Notes: generated by a model not told the origin, from the letters alone. A stretch of 5,923 nt of DNA from Armatimonadota bacterium (GCA_003542955.1 DPJP01000122.1:1455-7377); one strand, 5' to 3'. Numbered from the stretch's first letter, positions 1-5,807 are shown. A program made the numbers and translations.

Positions 1-855
1 GCCTTCGTCGCGGCCCCCGACCATCAGCCCGATTGCCAGCACGCGCTGCACGTTCTCATTCGGCATGATGTAGAAGCAATCGAGCAGCTCCTGCGCCTGC
101 ACCGGCGTCAGCGTCCCGTCGGCGATATCGGCCTCGTAGTAGGGCAGCGCCCAGCGGTCGAGATGCCCGGGTGAGACCAGCCCCGTCCCCTGCGCCCAGT
201 GCAGCACCCCATTGACCATACTCACCGCCTGCAGCGCCTCGGCGAAGGTGCGCGCGGGGTGCTCCGGCACCCGGCGGCAGCGGTCGGCAATCCGGAGCAG
301 CTCCTCGCGCCGCTGTGAGGCTGCGGTCTCGGCCAGCCGTTCGGCCGCCTCCGCATAGCGACGGGCATACTCACACAACCCGTCGAGCGCCTCCTCGCAG
401 GCGTCATAGAAGGCGATGGCAGCGGTGTCGGCGGGATTCGCGGCATCGCGCGCGGCGCGGAGCGTCCTCACCTCGTCTCTCACTCCGGCCGCGCCGAGGC
501 TGAGCAGCTTCTGCAGATCAATGCAGCAGTGGCCCGACTGCCCGGCGGCCCGCGGTTGCGCACCGAGGAAGACGCGCGCCTTCTTCAGCCGCTCCGCCTC
601 CTCACGAGTCGGCTCTTTCAGCGAGGGCCTGCCGACCAGCAGTTCCTCTTCGCCGATCTCAACCGCGGCGTTGCGGAGGATATGCGCGACGGCCTTCCCT
701 CGCCGCCGAACCCAGAAGGGATCGTCCAGGCTCGAGGCAAGCGACTCGCCGGAGTACAACTCGGCCTCCCACGGCCGCTGGACATGATGCGACAAAGCGA
801 TGTCAACAAGCCGCCTGACGCGGTCGGTCGCAGAGTGGAGCTGTGGGCATGGCAT
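1..855 (-). CDS. Pyruvate formate-lyase-like glycyl radical enzyme, N-terminal part (C-terminus outside window)
   Basis: Open from an ATG at 855 to the left edge with no stop, giving 285 residues. AGGTGA at 870-865 lies 9 bases before the ATG, and an in-frame stop lies shortly upstream, so the start is well placed. The reading matches the N-terminal region of the PFL/glycyl radical family: 'GKAVAHILRNAAVEI' followed by 'ELLVG' (about 53-75), 'SGHCCIDLQKLLSLG' (107-121, the usual GH..D..K.L.LG box), 'SPGHLDRWALPYY' (228-240), 'LTPVQAQELLDCF' (249-261) and 'GLMVGGRDEG' at the cut end. The active-site cysteine and the C-terminal glycine-radical loop would lie beyond position 1, so activity and substrate cannot be judged. 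Family members cleave or rearrange small substrates anaerobically after radical activation by a radical-SAM partner, and that partner might lie further left. The gene diverges from the YhhN gene. Family is fairly sure; the exact reaction is unknown. Confidence 0.85.
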   Translation of the reverse strand, partial: MPCPQLHSATDRVRRLVDIALSHHVQRPWEAELYSGESLASSLDDPFWVRRRGKAVAHILRNAAVEIGEEELLVGRPSLKEPTREEAERLKKARVFLGAQPRAAGQSGHCCIDLQKLLSLGAAGVRDEVRTLRAARDAANPADTAAIAFYDACEEALDGLCEYARRYAEAAERLAETAASQRREELLRIADRCRRVPEHPARTFAEALQAVSMVNGVLHWAQGTGLVSPGHLDRWALPYYEADIADGTLTPVQAQELLDCFYIMPNENVQRVLAIGLMVGGRDEG

Positions 856-972
856 GATCGGGCGTCACCTGTCATCCGTCGGCTCGCACCCGGGCGCGGC
901 CGGCGCCTGAAGGGTTGCGGGCCTGACGGCGGAATAGTGCAATCGTGGACGGGCGTGGCGCTCACCGCCCGC

Positions 973-982
973 TCACATGTGA
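973..982. promoter_or_regulatory. Perfect palindrome TCACATGTGA, possible protein-binding site
   Basis: TCACATGTGA is its own reverse complement and sits roughly in the middle of the divergent spacer, where a shared regulator could act on both genes. There is no spacer between the half-sites. The function is a guess from position and symmetry; ten-base palindromes also occur by chance. Confidence 0.25.
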
Positions 983-1000
983 TAGGTTGGATTCACTGGA

Positions 1001-1080
1001 GGCCGGCACCTGCCGCGATGTGGGGGCTGAGAGGCTGGGGTCAGCCGTTCCCCTGCGATGCGCACGGATGTGTGCCGGTC
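1001..1080 (+). promoter_or_regulatory. Possible structured mRNA leader of the YhhN gene
   Basis: Bases 1001-1009 (GGCCGGCAC) can pair with 1072-1080 (GTGCCGGTC) in nine pairs including one G-U. They enclose an inner hairpin, GGCTGA at 1025-1030 with TCAGCC at 1041-1046, plus adjacent GGGG/CCCC runs at 1022-1025 and 1050-1053 that could add pairs. The structure ends 11 bases before the ribosome-binding site at 1092-1096, where a leader RNA that controls translation would be expected. I do not recognise it as a known riboswitch class. Transcription through it is assumed, not shown. Confidence 0.3.
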
Positions 1081-1102
1081 GCCGCCCGAAAAGGTGCCCG
1101 CC

Positions 1103-1879
1103 ATGCTTGTCTCATTCTGCAGGCCGGTCCGAATCGTGCTCGGAGCGCTGCTCACGCTCTGGACGGTGGCGCTCGTCGGCTCTTTGGCCCTGGAACTCAC
1201 TAACGCCCCGGTAGCCCACTCGACGGTCACATGGCTTTTCCGAAGCACCTCGCCGCTGCTGGTGCTGATCGGCTGGGTGCTCTATGCGGGTGGACCCCGT
1301 GACGGCCTGGGGCCGATTCGCCTCATGGTCGCCCTGGGCATGAGTGTGTCGTGCCTCGGTGATGTCGTGATGGGCCAGATCATCCCCACACCTGAGCCGA
1401 TCCTCACGGGCATCGCGGTATTCGGCACCGCGCACATCATCTATATCATCGCGTTCGCAATCGTCGCGGGCCGGCTGGGGCTCACATCCGCGCGGGTCCG
1501 ATGGGCCTCGATGGGCATGGCGGTCGCCGTCGGCGTTGCATGCTGGAGCATCTTCGTCCGAAACCCTGCCGCCGCGGCCGCGCTCAACATCGGCGCTCTC
1601 GTCTACGCCCTCATCATCGGCTCGATGGGCGGCATGGCGCTGGCGCTGGCGCTGGGGGATCGACGCTTCATCCAGACTGCCGTCGGCGCGGGGCTGTTCA
1701 TGCTGTCTGATGTGATGCTCGGCGCCTGGGCGCTCCGTGATACCCGCTGGGAGTACATCGGCGAGGCTGTCTGGTGGAGCTACATCATCGGGCAGATGCT
1801 GATCGTGTGGTCAATTGGCACACTCAGGAAGGTCGCGCCCGACCCGGATAGCAGCGCCCTGGCGGGCAATTTGTCTTGA
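1103..1879 (+). CDS. YhhN/TMEM86-family membrane protein (lysoplasmalogenase-like)
   Basis: This is a 258-residue integral membrane protein with about eight hydrophobic helices (roughly 8-30, 46-63, 74-93, 100-123, 133-152, 160-183, 189-210 and 222-240). Family signatures are present in order: '[12 protein letters not shown]' (47-58), 'SCLGDVVMG' with Asp87 (83-91), '[12 protein letters not shown]' (107-118), 'GALVYALI' (164-171), '[11 protein letters not shown]' with Asp203 (197-207) and '[11 protein letters not shown]' (224-234). The two membrane acidic residues are the family's conserved pair. Characterised members hydrolyse the vinyl-ether bond of lysoplasmalogens, while the role of most bacterial homologues is unproven. 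ATG 1103 is chosen because AGGTG at 1092-1096 lies 6 bases upstream; an in-frame ATG at 1058 would add 15 polar residues and has no ribosome-binding site. Its stop codon overlaps a promoter-like TTGACA box for the next gene. Family assignment is good; the substrate is inferred. Confidence 0.85.
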   Translation: MLVSFCRPVRIVLGALLTLWTVALVGSLALELTNAPVAHSTVTWLFRSTSPLLVLIGWVLYAGGPRDGLGPIRLMVALGMSVSCLGDVVMGQIIPTPEPILTGIAVFGTAHIIYIIAFAIVAGRLGLTSARVRWASMGMAVAVGVACWSIFVRNPAAAAALNIGALVYALIIGSMGGMALALALGDRRFIQTAVGAGLFMLSDVMLGAWALRDTRWEYIGEAVWWSYIIGQMLIVWSIGTLRKVAPDPDSSALAGNLS

Positions 1880-1903
1880 CATGCCATGTCACAAGTGGAT
1901 ACC
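1876..1903 (+). promoter_or_regulatory. Candidate sigma-70-type promoter for the pseudopilin gene
   Basis: A perfect TTGACA lies at 1876-1881, overlapping the stop codon of the upstream gene. Sixteen bases on is GATACC (1898-1903), matching only the central ATA of TATAAT, with TACCTT (1900-1905) as an alternative at 18 bases. The -10 is weak, but the site is in the right place in a 97-base gap, in sequence less GC-rich than its surroundings. Confidence 0.4.
1877..1891. promoter_or_regulatory. 15-base palindrome over the -35 box, possible operator
   Basis: TGACATG-C-CATGTCA is a perfect inverted repeat with 7-base arms and one central base. Flanking CTTG (1875-1878) and CAAG (1892-1895) are also inverted repeats, offset by half a base. 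The one-base centre means it cannot fold as a full hairpin, so a dimeric DNA-binding protein fits better than a terminator. It covers most of the TTGACA box, where a repressor would block polymerase. The regulator is unknown. Confidence 0.4.
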
Positions 1904-1932
1904 TTTGGGTGCGAACGTAGTCATAGGGAGGG

Positions 1933-1952
1933 ACGACGCAACAGAGCGTCGT
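1933..1952 (+). promoter_or_regulatory. Leader hairpin before the pseudopilin ribosome-binding site
   Basis: ACGACGC (1933-1939) and GCGTCGT (1946-1952) form a perfect 7-pair stem with loop AACAGA. It ends 11 bases before the GAGGAGG at 1964-1970. There is no T-run after it, so it is not a terminator. A role in mRNA stability or translation is plausible but unproven. Confidence 0.35.
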
Positions 1953-1963
1953 ACGGACAACAT

Positions 1964-1970
1964 GAGGAGG
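1964..1970 (+). promoter_or_regulatory. Shine-Dalgarno GAGGAGG setting the pseudopilin start
   Basis: GAGGAGG lies 6 bases before ATG 1977. The alternative in-frame ATG at 1962 overlaps this ribosome-binding site and is therefore unlikely to be used. Confidence 0.8.
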
Positions 1971-1976
1971 CGCACT

Positions 1977-2603
1977 ATGATACGTCGAGGTTTCACGCTT
2001 ATTGAGTTGTTGGTCGTCATCGCCATCATTGCCATATTGGCGGCGATTCTCTTCCCCGTCTTCGCCAGGGCCCGTGAGAAAGCGCGGCAGTCGAGTTGTC
2101 TGAACAACGTCAAGCAGATAACGCTTGCGATACTCCAGTACGTTCAGGACTACGACGAGCGGACTCCACCAGGCGCGGCGGTCGACATGAACTCACACGC
2201 CCATCCATGGGCATCTGCGGTACCCTACGTCAAGAACCAGCAGGTCTTCGTCTGCCCGAGTGACAGCCTCCGCAACACCTGCACCTCAGTGGCCGGAAAC
2301 CCGACCTACTGGGGGGCCGAGTGGGCGTCGTTCCCCTGCAGCTACGGATACGGCAACCGGACCGGCAGCATCGCGCTGGCGCAGATCCAGGTCCCGGCTG
2401 AGACGTTGGTGATGTGTGAGATGGTCGAACGGCCCTACGCCGACTACAACGTCAACATCGGCGGCATCCTGTTCATGGATAGGGCGCAAGCCCGCTACAT
2501 TGGCGCGCTGCGACACAATGATGGCATGAACATCGGCTTCTGGGACGGCCACGCCAAGTGGTCGAGTGGCCAGAACCTGTCGGGTATCAGGCTGAGTCCG
2601 TAG
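1977..2603 (+). CDS. Type IV pilin-like (type II secretion G-type) protein with H-X9-DG domain
   Basis: This 208-residue protein starts with a classic class III signal: MIRRG followed by FTLIE, so prepilin peptidase would cut between Gly5 and Phe6, leaving Glu at mature position 5. A hydrophobic helix runs to about residue 29, followed by '[18 protein letters not shown]' (30-47). 'FVCPSD' (91-96) and the C-terminal '[17 protein letters not shown]' carry the H-X9-DG signature (His180, Asp190, Gly191) of processing-associated DUF1559-like pseudopilins. These proteins are exported, processed and thought to assemble into or interact with pilus-like or secretion filaments; many genomes of these phyla encode dozens of copies whose roles are unknown. 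No secretion machinery is nearby, so this is an orphan copy. The gene has its own promoter-like box and a strong terminator after it. Five cysteines (41, 93, 102, 121, 147) could form disulfides outside the membrane. Confidence 0.92.
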   Translation: MIRRGFTLIELLVVIAIIAILAAILFPVFARAREKARQSSCLNNVKQITLAILQYVQDYDERTPPGAAVDMNSHAHPWASAVPYVKNQQVFVCPSDSLRNTCTSVAGNPTYWGAEWASFPCSYGYGNRTGSIALAQIQVPAETLVMCEMVERPYADYNVNIGGILFMDRAQARYIGALRHNDGMNIGFWDGHAKWSSGQNLSGIRLSP

Positions 2604-2730
2604 GACGCCGGCCGCCGACAACCTGCCACAGGTGGGCGCGTAGCGAGTGCGACGCGTCGATCTGCTGTCGGTGATCCCGCCGCGCCGGAGTCGTATGCGG
2701 CGTGCGCGGTGTACTGACGCGTACAACCGC
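2604..2730. other. Convergent intergenic stretch before the terminator
   Basis: This is GC-rich sequence between the pseudopilin stop and the terminator stem, with no coding signal that I can support on either strand. Its only notable structure is the bulged inverted repeat at 2704-2732. Confidence 0.5.
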
Positions 2731-2732
2731 GC
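2704..2732 (+). repeat. Bulged inverted repeat overlapping the terminator's left arm
   Basis: GCGCGGT (2704-2710) pairs with ACCGCGC (2726-2732), and GTAC (2711-2714) with GTAC (2721-2724), leaving A2725 bulged and loop TGACGC: eleven pairs in all. Its last two bases are the first two of the terminator stem, so both hairpins could form nearly intact side by side or compete slightly at the join. Confidence 0.4.
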
Positions 2733-2775
2733 CCGGCTTGCCTCCTGATCGATGGCAGGCCGGGCGTCTTTCATT
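2731..2775 (+). terminator. Rho-independent terminator of the plus-strand pair
   Basis: GCCCGGCTTGCC (2731-2742) pairs with GGCAGGCCGGGC (2754-2765): twelve pairs with one G-U, loop of 11 bases, extendable by C2730-G2766. It is followed by GTCTTTCATT, a modest T-rich tract. It stops transcripts from the pseudopilin gene, 128 bases after its stop codon. On the minus strand the hairpin directly follows the esterase stop but has no U-rich tail, so it may end that transcript only weakly. Confidence 0.75.
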
Positions 2776-4162
2776 CCCCCTGATCCGCCCGCAGATCAAC
2801 CTCCACGCGCGCGGAGAACAGCATCCCCGGGTCCCGGCGGCGGTCAAACGATTCCAGCACCGTCGCGAGGTTGGGCGCCACGAGTCCTTCGAAGCGCATC
2901 TTCCCATCGACGATGACCTTCACGGGCCTGCCGAAGTCCACCATTGCCGGATGCAGCCACAGGCTGAAGCAGGCTGTGTTCCTGGTCTCGACGGTGAAAG
3001 TGTTGTCGCCGTTGTTGGTCGCGCGCACTGTGCCTCCCTCGATGGCCTCGAGGGCATGCCTGAAGTCCAGCGACCACGGGTCTTCGCCGCCCCGGTACCC
3101 CCGCATGCCGTCAAGCTCAAACTTGCCGGGCGTGGTTTCCTCGATGCTGACCCAAAAGAAGTCGGGTGTGGGTGCCGGAGTGAAGCATCCCTTCATCGAG
3201 GCGGTGACGACCGTCGGCGGGTAAGGGTTGCGACGGCGCTCCCCAATCGCCTCCAGAAAGCCAGTCATCGTCTCGCGCGCCAGTGGGTCGGAGAAATCAT
3301 GCCCGCCCTGGTGCTCCACGTAGGTGTGTGGGACGTGGTACCCCGCCAGGCACGCCGAAGCGAAGCGCGCGTATGCGACATCCGTGTTCCGCTTGCGCAC
3401 GCCGCGCGTCGCGTCATTGAATCCGTGCATGATGTAGAAGTCGGTCCCGTGCAGGCCCTCCCAGAAGCCGTACCGCCACGCTCCCCCATGTGCGCCGATG
3501 GTGGCGAAGCGGTCGCCGATGGTCTGCACCGCGTGGTACGCGCCGAACCCGCCCATCGACTCCCCGACCAGGTAGACGCGGTCGGCGTCGATGTGATAGC
3601 GGTAGGCGGCCTCCTCGATGATTGCCAGCAGGTAGGCATCCGACTCCGGCAGCGACCAGCGGTGCGAGCAGCCCTCGATCAGCAGGTTACTCGGCGCGAC
3701 GGAGATGTAGGGCATCCGGGCCAACTCCGTGCCGAAATGATACGCGCCCGGCTTCTCCCCGGCCTCCCGCAGCCAGTGCTCCGCGACGGTGCGTGGGGTG
3801 CCGTGGCCCCCGCCATGGAGCAGGATCAAGAGCCCGGTCGGCTGCGCGGGCTCATAGCTCTCGGGCACGAGGAAGTTGAGCACCTCGTCGGGATACTGCG
3901 CGCGCAGATGCGGCAGCTCGAAGCGCTCGTCAAGCTGCTTGCCCGTCGTGCGCCCGTCCCACTGATGCTTGATGCACGACTGCACAAGTGCGATGGGGTC
4001 GCCGGTATACTCCGGAAGGTTCGCGAGCGCAGCGGCCTTCTCGGCTTCGGAGCCGTAGAGATAGGTGGTGACCAGAGCGTGCAACTGGTGGGATGGCTGG
4101 GCGTGCACGAGCGCGGCAGTGAGTGCGGCAAGTCCGACGAGCATGGCTGCCTTCATACGCAC
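2771..4162 (-). CDS. Secreted alpha/beta-hydrolase esterase with C-terminal accessory domain
   Basis: This 463-residue protein has a short signal peptide (charged start, hydrophobic 5-20, probable cut after V-H-A at 21), so it is likely exported. An N-terminal helical part (22-95) precedes an alpha/beta-hydrolase core of the PHB-depolymerase/prolyl-oligopeptidase-like type: oxyanion 'HGGGHG' (116-121), nucleophile 'GESMGG' with Ser202, 'HGFND' with Asp250 and 'GGHDF' with His288 as the probable triad. Residues about 310-463 form a conserved-looking beta-rich tail with 'MVDFGRPVKVIVDG' (407-420) and 'FEGLVAPNLATVLESF' (424-439), which I recall from related environmental esterases. The substrate is likely a carbohydrate or polymer ester, but this is unknown. 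The start is a GTG, 8 bases after AGAGGAG; the ATG two codons later is 14 bases away. It is the last gene of a probable three-gene transcript, 49 bases after its neighbour. Confidence 0.85.
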   Translation of the reverse strand: MRMKAAMLVGLAALTAALVHAQPSHQLHALVTTYLYGSEAEKAAALANLPEYTGDPIALVQSCIKHQWDGRTTGKQLDERFELPHLRAQYPDEVLNFLVPESYEPAQPTGLLILLHGGGHGTPRTVAEHWLREAGEKPGAYHFGTELARMPYISVAPSNLLIEGCSHRWSLPESDAYLLAIIEEAAYRYHIDADRVYLVGESMGGFGAYHAVQTIGDRFATIGAHGGAWRYGFWEGLHGTDFYIMHGFNDATRGVRKRNTDVAYARFASACLAGYHVPHTYVEHQGGHDFSDPLARETMTGFLEAIGERRRNPYPPTVVTASMKGCFTPAPTPDFFWVSIEETTPGKFELDGMRGYRGGEDPWSLDFRHALEAIEGGTVRATNNGDNTFTVETRNTACFSLWLHPAMVDFGRPVKVIVDGKMRFEGLVAPNLATVLESFDRRRDPGMLFSARVEVDLRADQGE

Positions 4163-4170
4163 GGGCGCTA

Positions 4171-4177
4171 CTCCTCT
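4171..4177 (-). promoter_or_regulatory. Shine-Dalgarno AGAGGAG favouring the GTG start of the esterase
   Basis: On the minus strand AGAGGAG (4177-4171) is 8 bases from GTG 4162 and 14 from ATG 4156. Normal spacing supports the GTG. The two starts differ by two residues and both keep the signal peptide. Confidence 0.6.
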
Positions 4178-4211
4178 GAGATCGCGGCCAGCATGCGGCG
4201 GCCGATGTGTC

Positions 4212-4748
4212 TCACGCCTTCGTCCCCAGTGACCGGATCAAGTCCAGCCTCAGCTCGCCCGGACGGCCCCAGCCCTTCTCGCCCTTCGGAATCTCGGGCC
4301 GGAAGCTCTCGTAGAGCCCATACGCCGCACCCGCAAGCTCGTCAGGCGCGAAGGCGTTTGCCAGTTCTCGCATCGCCGCGGCCACGGCCTCGAGATCGTC
4401 CTTGAACTTGCCCTCCAGGTACTTCGTGACCGAGGCCGGGTCGATCGGCTTGTCCTTGACCACCGCGCGGGGCCCGTCATCAGTGTTCTTCGCCGGTACG
4501 GGCCGCCCGCAGACCTCAACCCAGAACTCCTCCCCCATGCCGCGCTTCTTCGGCGTCCCGTCGCGCTCGACAGTCTTCGGCGGCCCGAAGATGCCCAGGC
4601 TGCGGCCCTTGGCCTGGGCATTGAGCCCCGCCATCGCCTTGCCGAACGTCAGCGCGGCCTCCCAGTCATAGCCCATGCGCTCGGCAACGATTGCGCCCCA
4701 GAGTGTCAGCACCGGCGCGCGATTGATCATCACTGTCTGCTCTGCCAT
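4212..4748 (-). CDS. Conserved protein of unknown function, 178 residues
   Basis: This soluble, mixed helical protein has no signal peptide, membrane segment or metal-binding cluster. Motifs are 'MINRAPVLTLWGAIVAERMG' (7-26), 'GKAMAGLNAQAKGRSLGIF' (36-54), 'GEEFWVEVCGRPVPA' (72-86), 'AVVKDKPIDPASVTKYLEGK' (95-114) and 'FRPEIPKGEKGWG' (149-161). From memory, the RAPVLTLW...AGLNAQ.KGR pattern marks a small family spread through actinobacteria, Chloroflexota and related phyla, annotated only as hypothetical; I know of no function. The start is ATG 4748, 8 bases after GGAGG (4761-4757). A GTG at 4757 in the same frame lies within the ribosome-binding site itself and is unlikely to be used. The gene begins only 18 bases after the macro-domain gene, so the two are almost certainly co-transcribed, with the esterase following. 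Whether its function is tied to ADP-ribose is pure inference from position. Confidence 0.8.
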   Translation of the reverse strand: MAEQTVMINRAPVLTLWGAIVAERMGYDWEAALTFGKAMAGLNAQAKGRSLGIFGPPKTVERDGTPKKRGMGEEFWVEVCGRPVPAKNTDDGPRAVVKDKPIDPASVTKYLEGKFKDDLEAVAAAMRELANAFAPDELAGAAYGLYESFRPEIPKGEKGWGRPGELRLDLIRSLGTKA

Positions 4749-4756
4749 CTGCAGCA

Positions 4757-4761
4757 CCTCC
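4757..4761 (-). promoter_or_regulatory. Shine-Dalgarno GGAGG deciding the start of the 178-residue protein
   Basis: GGAGG reads 4761-4757 on the minus strand in the 18-base gap after the macro-domain stop, 8 bases before ATG 4748. It favours this ATG over the GTG at 4757, whose first base is part of the site. Confidence 0.75.
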
Positions 4762-4766
4762 GGGCG

Positions 4767-5807
4767 TTAGTAGCCGTCGTCGTCCTCCCACTCATCCTCA
4801 CGCTTGAGCAGGTTGACGGGCTTTCTGGCGTAGGCGCGCTCGCGCAGGATCAGCATGATGCGCTCCTCCTGCTCCTCGACCTCCGCCCGCTCGTGCTTCA
4901 TGAGTTCGGCGGCAAACCTCTCCATCAGCGACAGTTCGCCCACGCCGGTCTCCGTGAAGCGCCGCATGCGCTGGATCAGGAACAGCGTATCCAGCAGCTC
5001 CTGCGTGCTGAGCTGCTCGCCCTGCCCGGTGTCGAGCCGCTTCATCGTGTCGGCGAGGAAGGCGTCCCCGAACTCGTGGCGGTTGTAGCCGTTGACCGAG
5101 CAGGCGACCTGGATCGGCAACGGCTCGGCGAGCGTCTCGCCCATGAGCCAGTCGCGGACCGTCGCGCGAGTCTCTTCGTCACACTCACCGTCGAGGACGA
5201 AGTCCTGCTCCTCGTCCTCGTAGACGATCGGCTCGGCGTACGGGCCGCCGGGAGCGGCATGGGGGAAGAGCCGGTCGAAGGTCTTGCAGAATACCTGCGT
5301 CGTGTGCTCGTCGATGTTGACCATGTCGATCTGCACGAGGTCTCTCTGCATCGCCTTCTCGAGCCAGCCACGGGCGGTGGTGAGCAGTATCTCCGCGCAG
5401 CGCTCCTTGGGGAAGCCGAAGATGCCGGAGCTGATGGCAGGCATGGCGATACTGGCAAGCTCGAGCCCGTAAGCCTCGTCGAGTGCGTTGCGGACCGCGC
5501 GGGCGAGCTTCTCATCCGCCTGCGGGTCGCTGCCCTTCGGCCCCACTGCATGGATGACATACATGCTGTCGAGGTCCCCGGCGGTAGTGACAGCCACCTC
5601 GCCCTCGGGGACGGGGCCTATCTTGTCGGATTCCTCCTGGATGATTCTGCCGCCCGCCGCCACGATGGCCGCAGCCACCCCGCCGCCGTGCTGCAGCTCG
5701 GAGTTGGCTGCATTGACGATGGCCTCGGTGCCGGCCTGTGTCAGGTCGCCGTGGACGACACGGAGCTTCGCAGCCCCGATCTGGACTTCTCGCATGACTT
5801 CAGACAT
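4767..5807 (-). CDS. Macro-domain protein with an unrecognised C-terminal domain
   Basis: This 346-residue cytoplasmic protein has an N-terminal macro domain at about 8-182, the ADP-ribose-binding fold. It shows 'GDLT' (20-23), 'IVNAAN' (30-35), 'GGGVAAAI' (41-48), 'VIHAVGP' (84-90) and the phosphate-loop 'PAISSGIFGFP' (123-133), all in family order. Such domains bind ADP-ribose, and some remove it from proteins or hydrolyse O-acetyl-ADP-ribose. The linker about 187-212 is acidic. The C-terminal part (about 212-346) is mostly helical, with 'VNGYNRHEFGDAFLADTM' (238-255), 'LFLIQRMRRFTE' (275-286), a charged coil-like helix (302-324) and an acidic tail; I do not recognise it. Macro-only proteins of this type are usually about 170-190 residues, so this one is about twice as long. 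The start ATG has AGG 8 bases upstream. It is first in a probable operator-less transcript with the 178-residue protein and the esterase. Confidence 0.88.
   Translation of the reverse strand: MSEVMREVQIGAAKLRVVHGDLTQAGTEAIVNAANSELQHGGGVAAAIVAAGGRIIQEESDKIGPVPEGEVAVTTAGDLDSMYVIHAVGPKGSDPQADEKLARAVRNALDEAYGLELASIAMPAISSGIFGFPKERCAEILLTTARGWLEKAMQRDLVQIDMVNIDEHTTQVFCKTFDRLFPHAAPGGPYAEPIVYEDEEQDFVLDGECDEETRATVRDWLMGETLAEPLPIQVACSVNGYNRHEFGDAFLADTMKRLDTGQGEQLSTQELLDTLFLIQRMRRFTETGVGELSLMERFAAELMKHERAEVEEQEERIMLILRERAYARKPVNLLKREDEWEDDDGY

Larger units (their letters stand above)
856..1102. other. Divergent intergenic region with GC-rich inverted repeats
   Basis: This 247-base spacer lies between the divergent glycyl radical enzyme and YhhN genes and must hold both promoters. 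I found no convincing -35/-10 pair on either strand; the least GC-rich pocket is about 930-945. It contains a hairpin at 951-970 (GGGC GTG / CAC C GCCC, loop GCGCT), a perfect 10-base palindrome at 973-982, and a larger nested structure at 1001-1080. I see no gene here; the reading frames that cross it are GC-driven and have no ribosome-binding site. Confidence 0.6.

Noticed and set aside
991..1020. CACTGG...GCACC stretch considered as a cobalamin riboswitch fragment
   Set aside because: No match to the B12-box (GCCACTG) or the other conserved segments; the similarity is superficial.
1022..1060. GGGGCTGAGAGG, reminiscent of the CTGAGA core of a TPP riboswitch
   Set aside because: The second conserved TPP half (ACCTGATCT-like) and the overall arrangement are absent, and the downstream gene is not a thiamine gene.
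1058..1102. Upstream ATG 1058 as the start of the YhhN protein
   Set aside because: No ribosome-binding site precedes it, the added 15 residues are polar and lie within the predicted leader stem, and ATG 1103 has AGGTG at ideal spacing.
529..1203. 224-residue plus-strand open frame spanning the glycyl radical gene and the spacer
   Set aside because: It overlaps the recognised minus-strand enzyme and the start of the YhhN gene, with low-complexity composition and no ribosome-binding site.
1877..1891. Palindrome considered as a terminator for the YhhN gene
   Set aside because: A one-base centre leaves at most a five-pair stem with a five-base loop, and no T-run follows.
2702..4405. 567-residue open frame on the plus strand, longer than the esterase it opposes
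   Set aside because: It lies antisense to a clear alpha/beta-hydrolase, is rich in Arg/Ala/Pro/His from GC-biased codons, has no ribosome-binding site and no recognisable motif, and also runs through the terminator.
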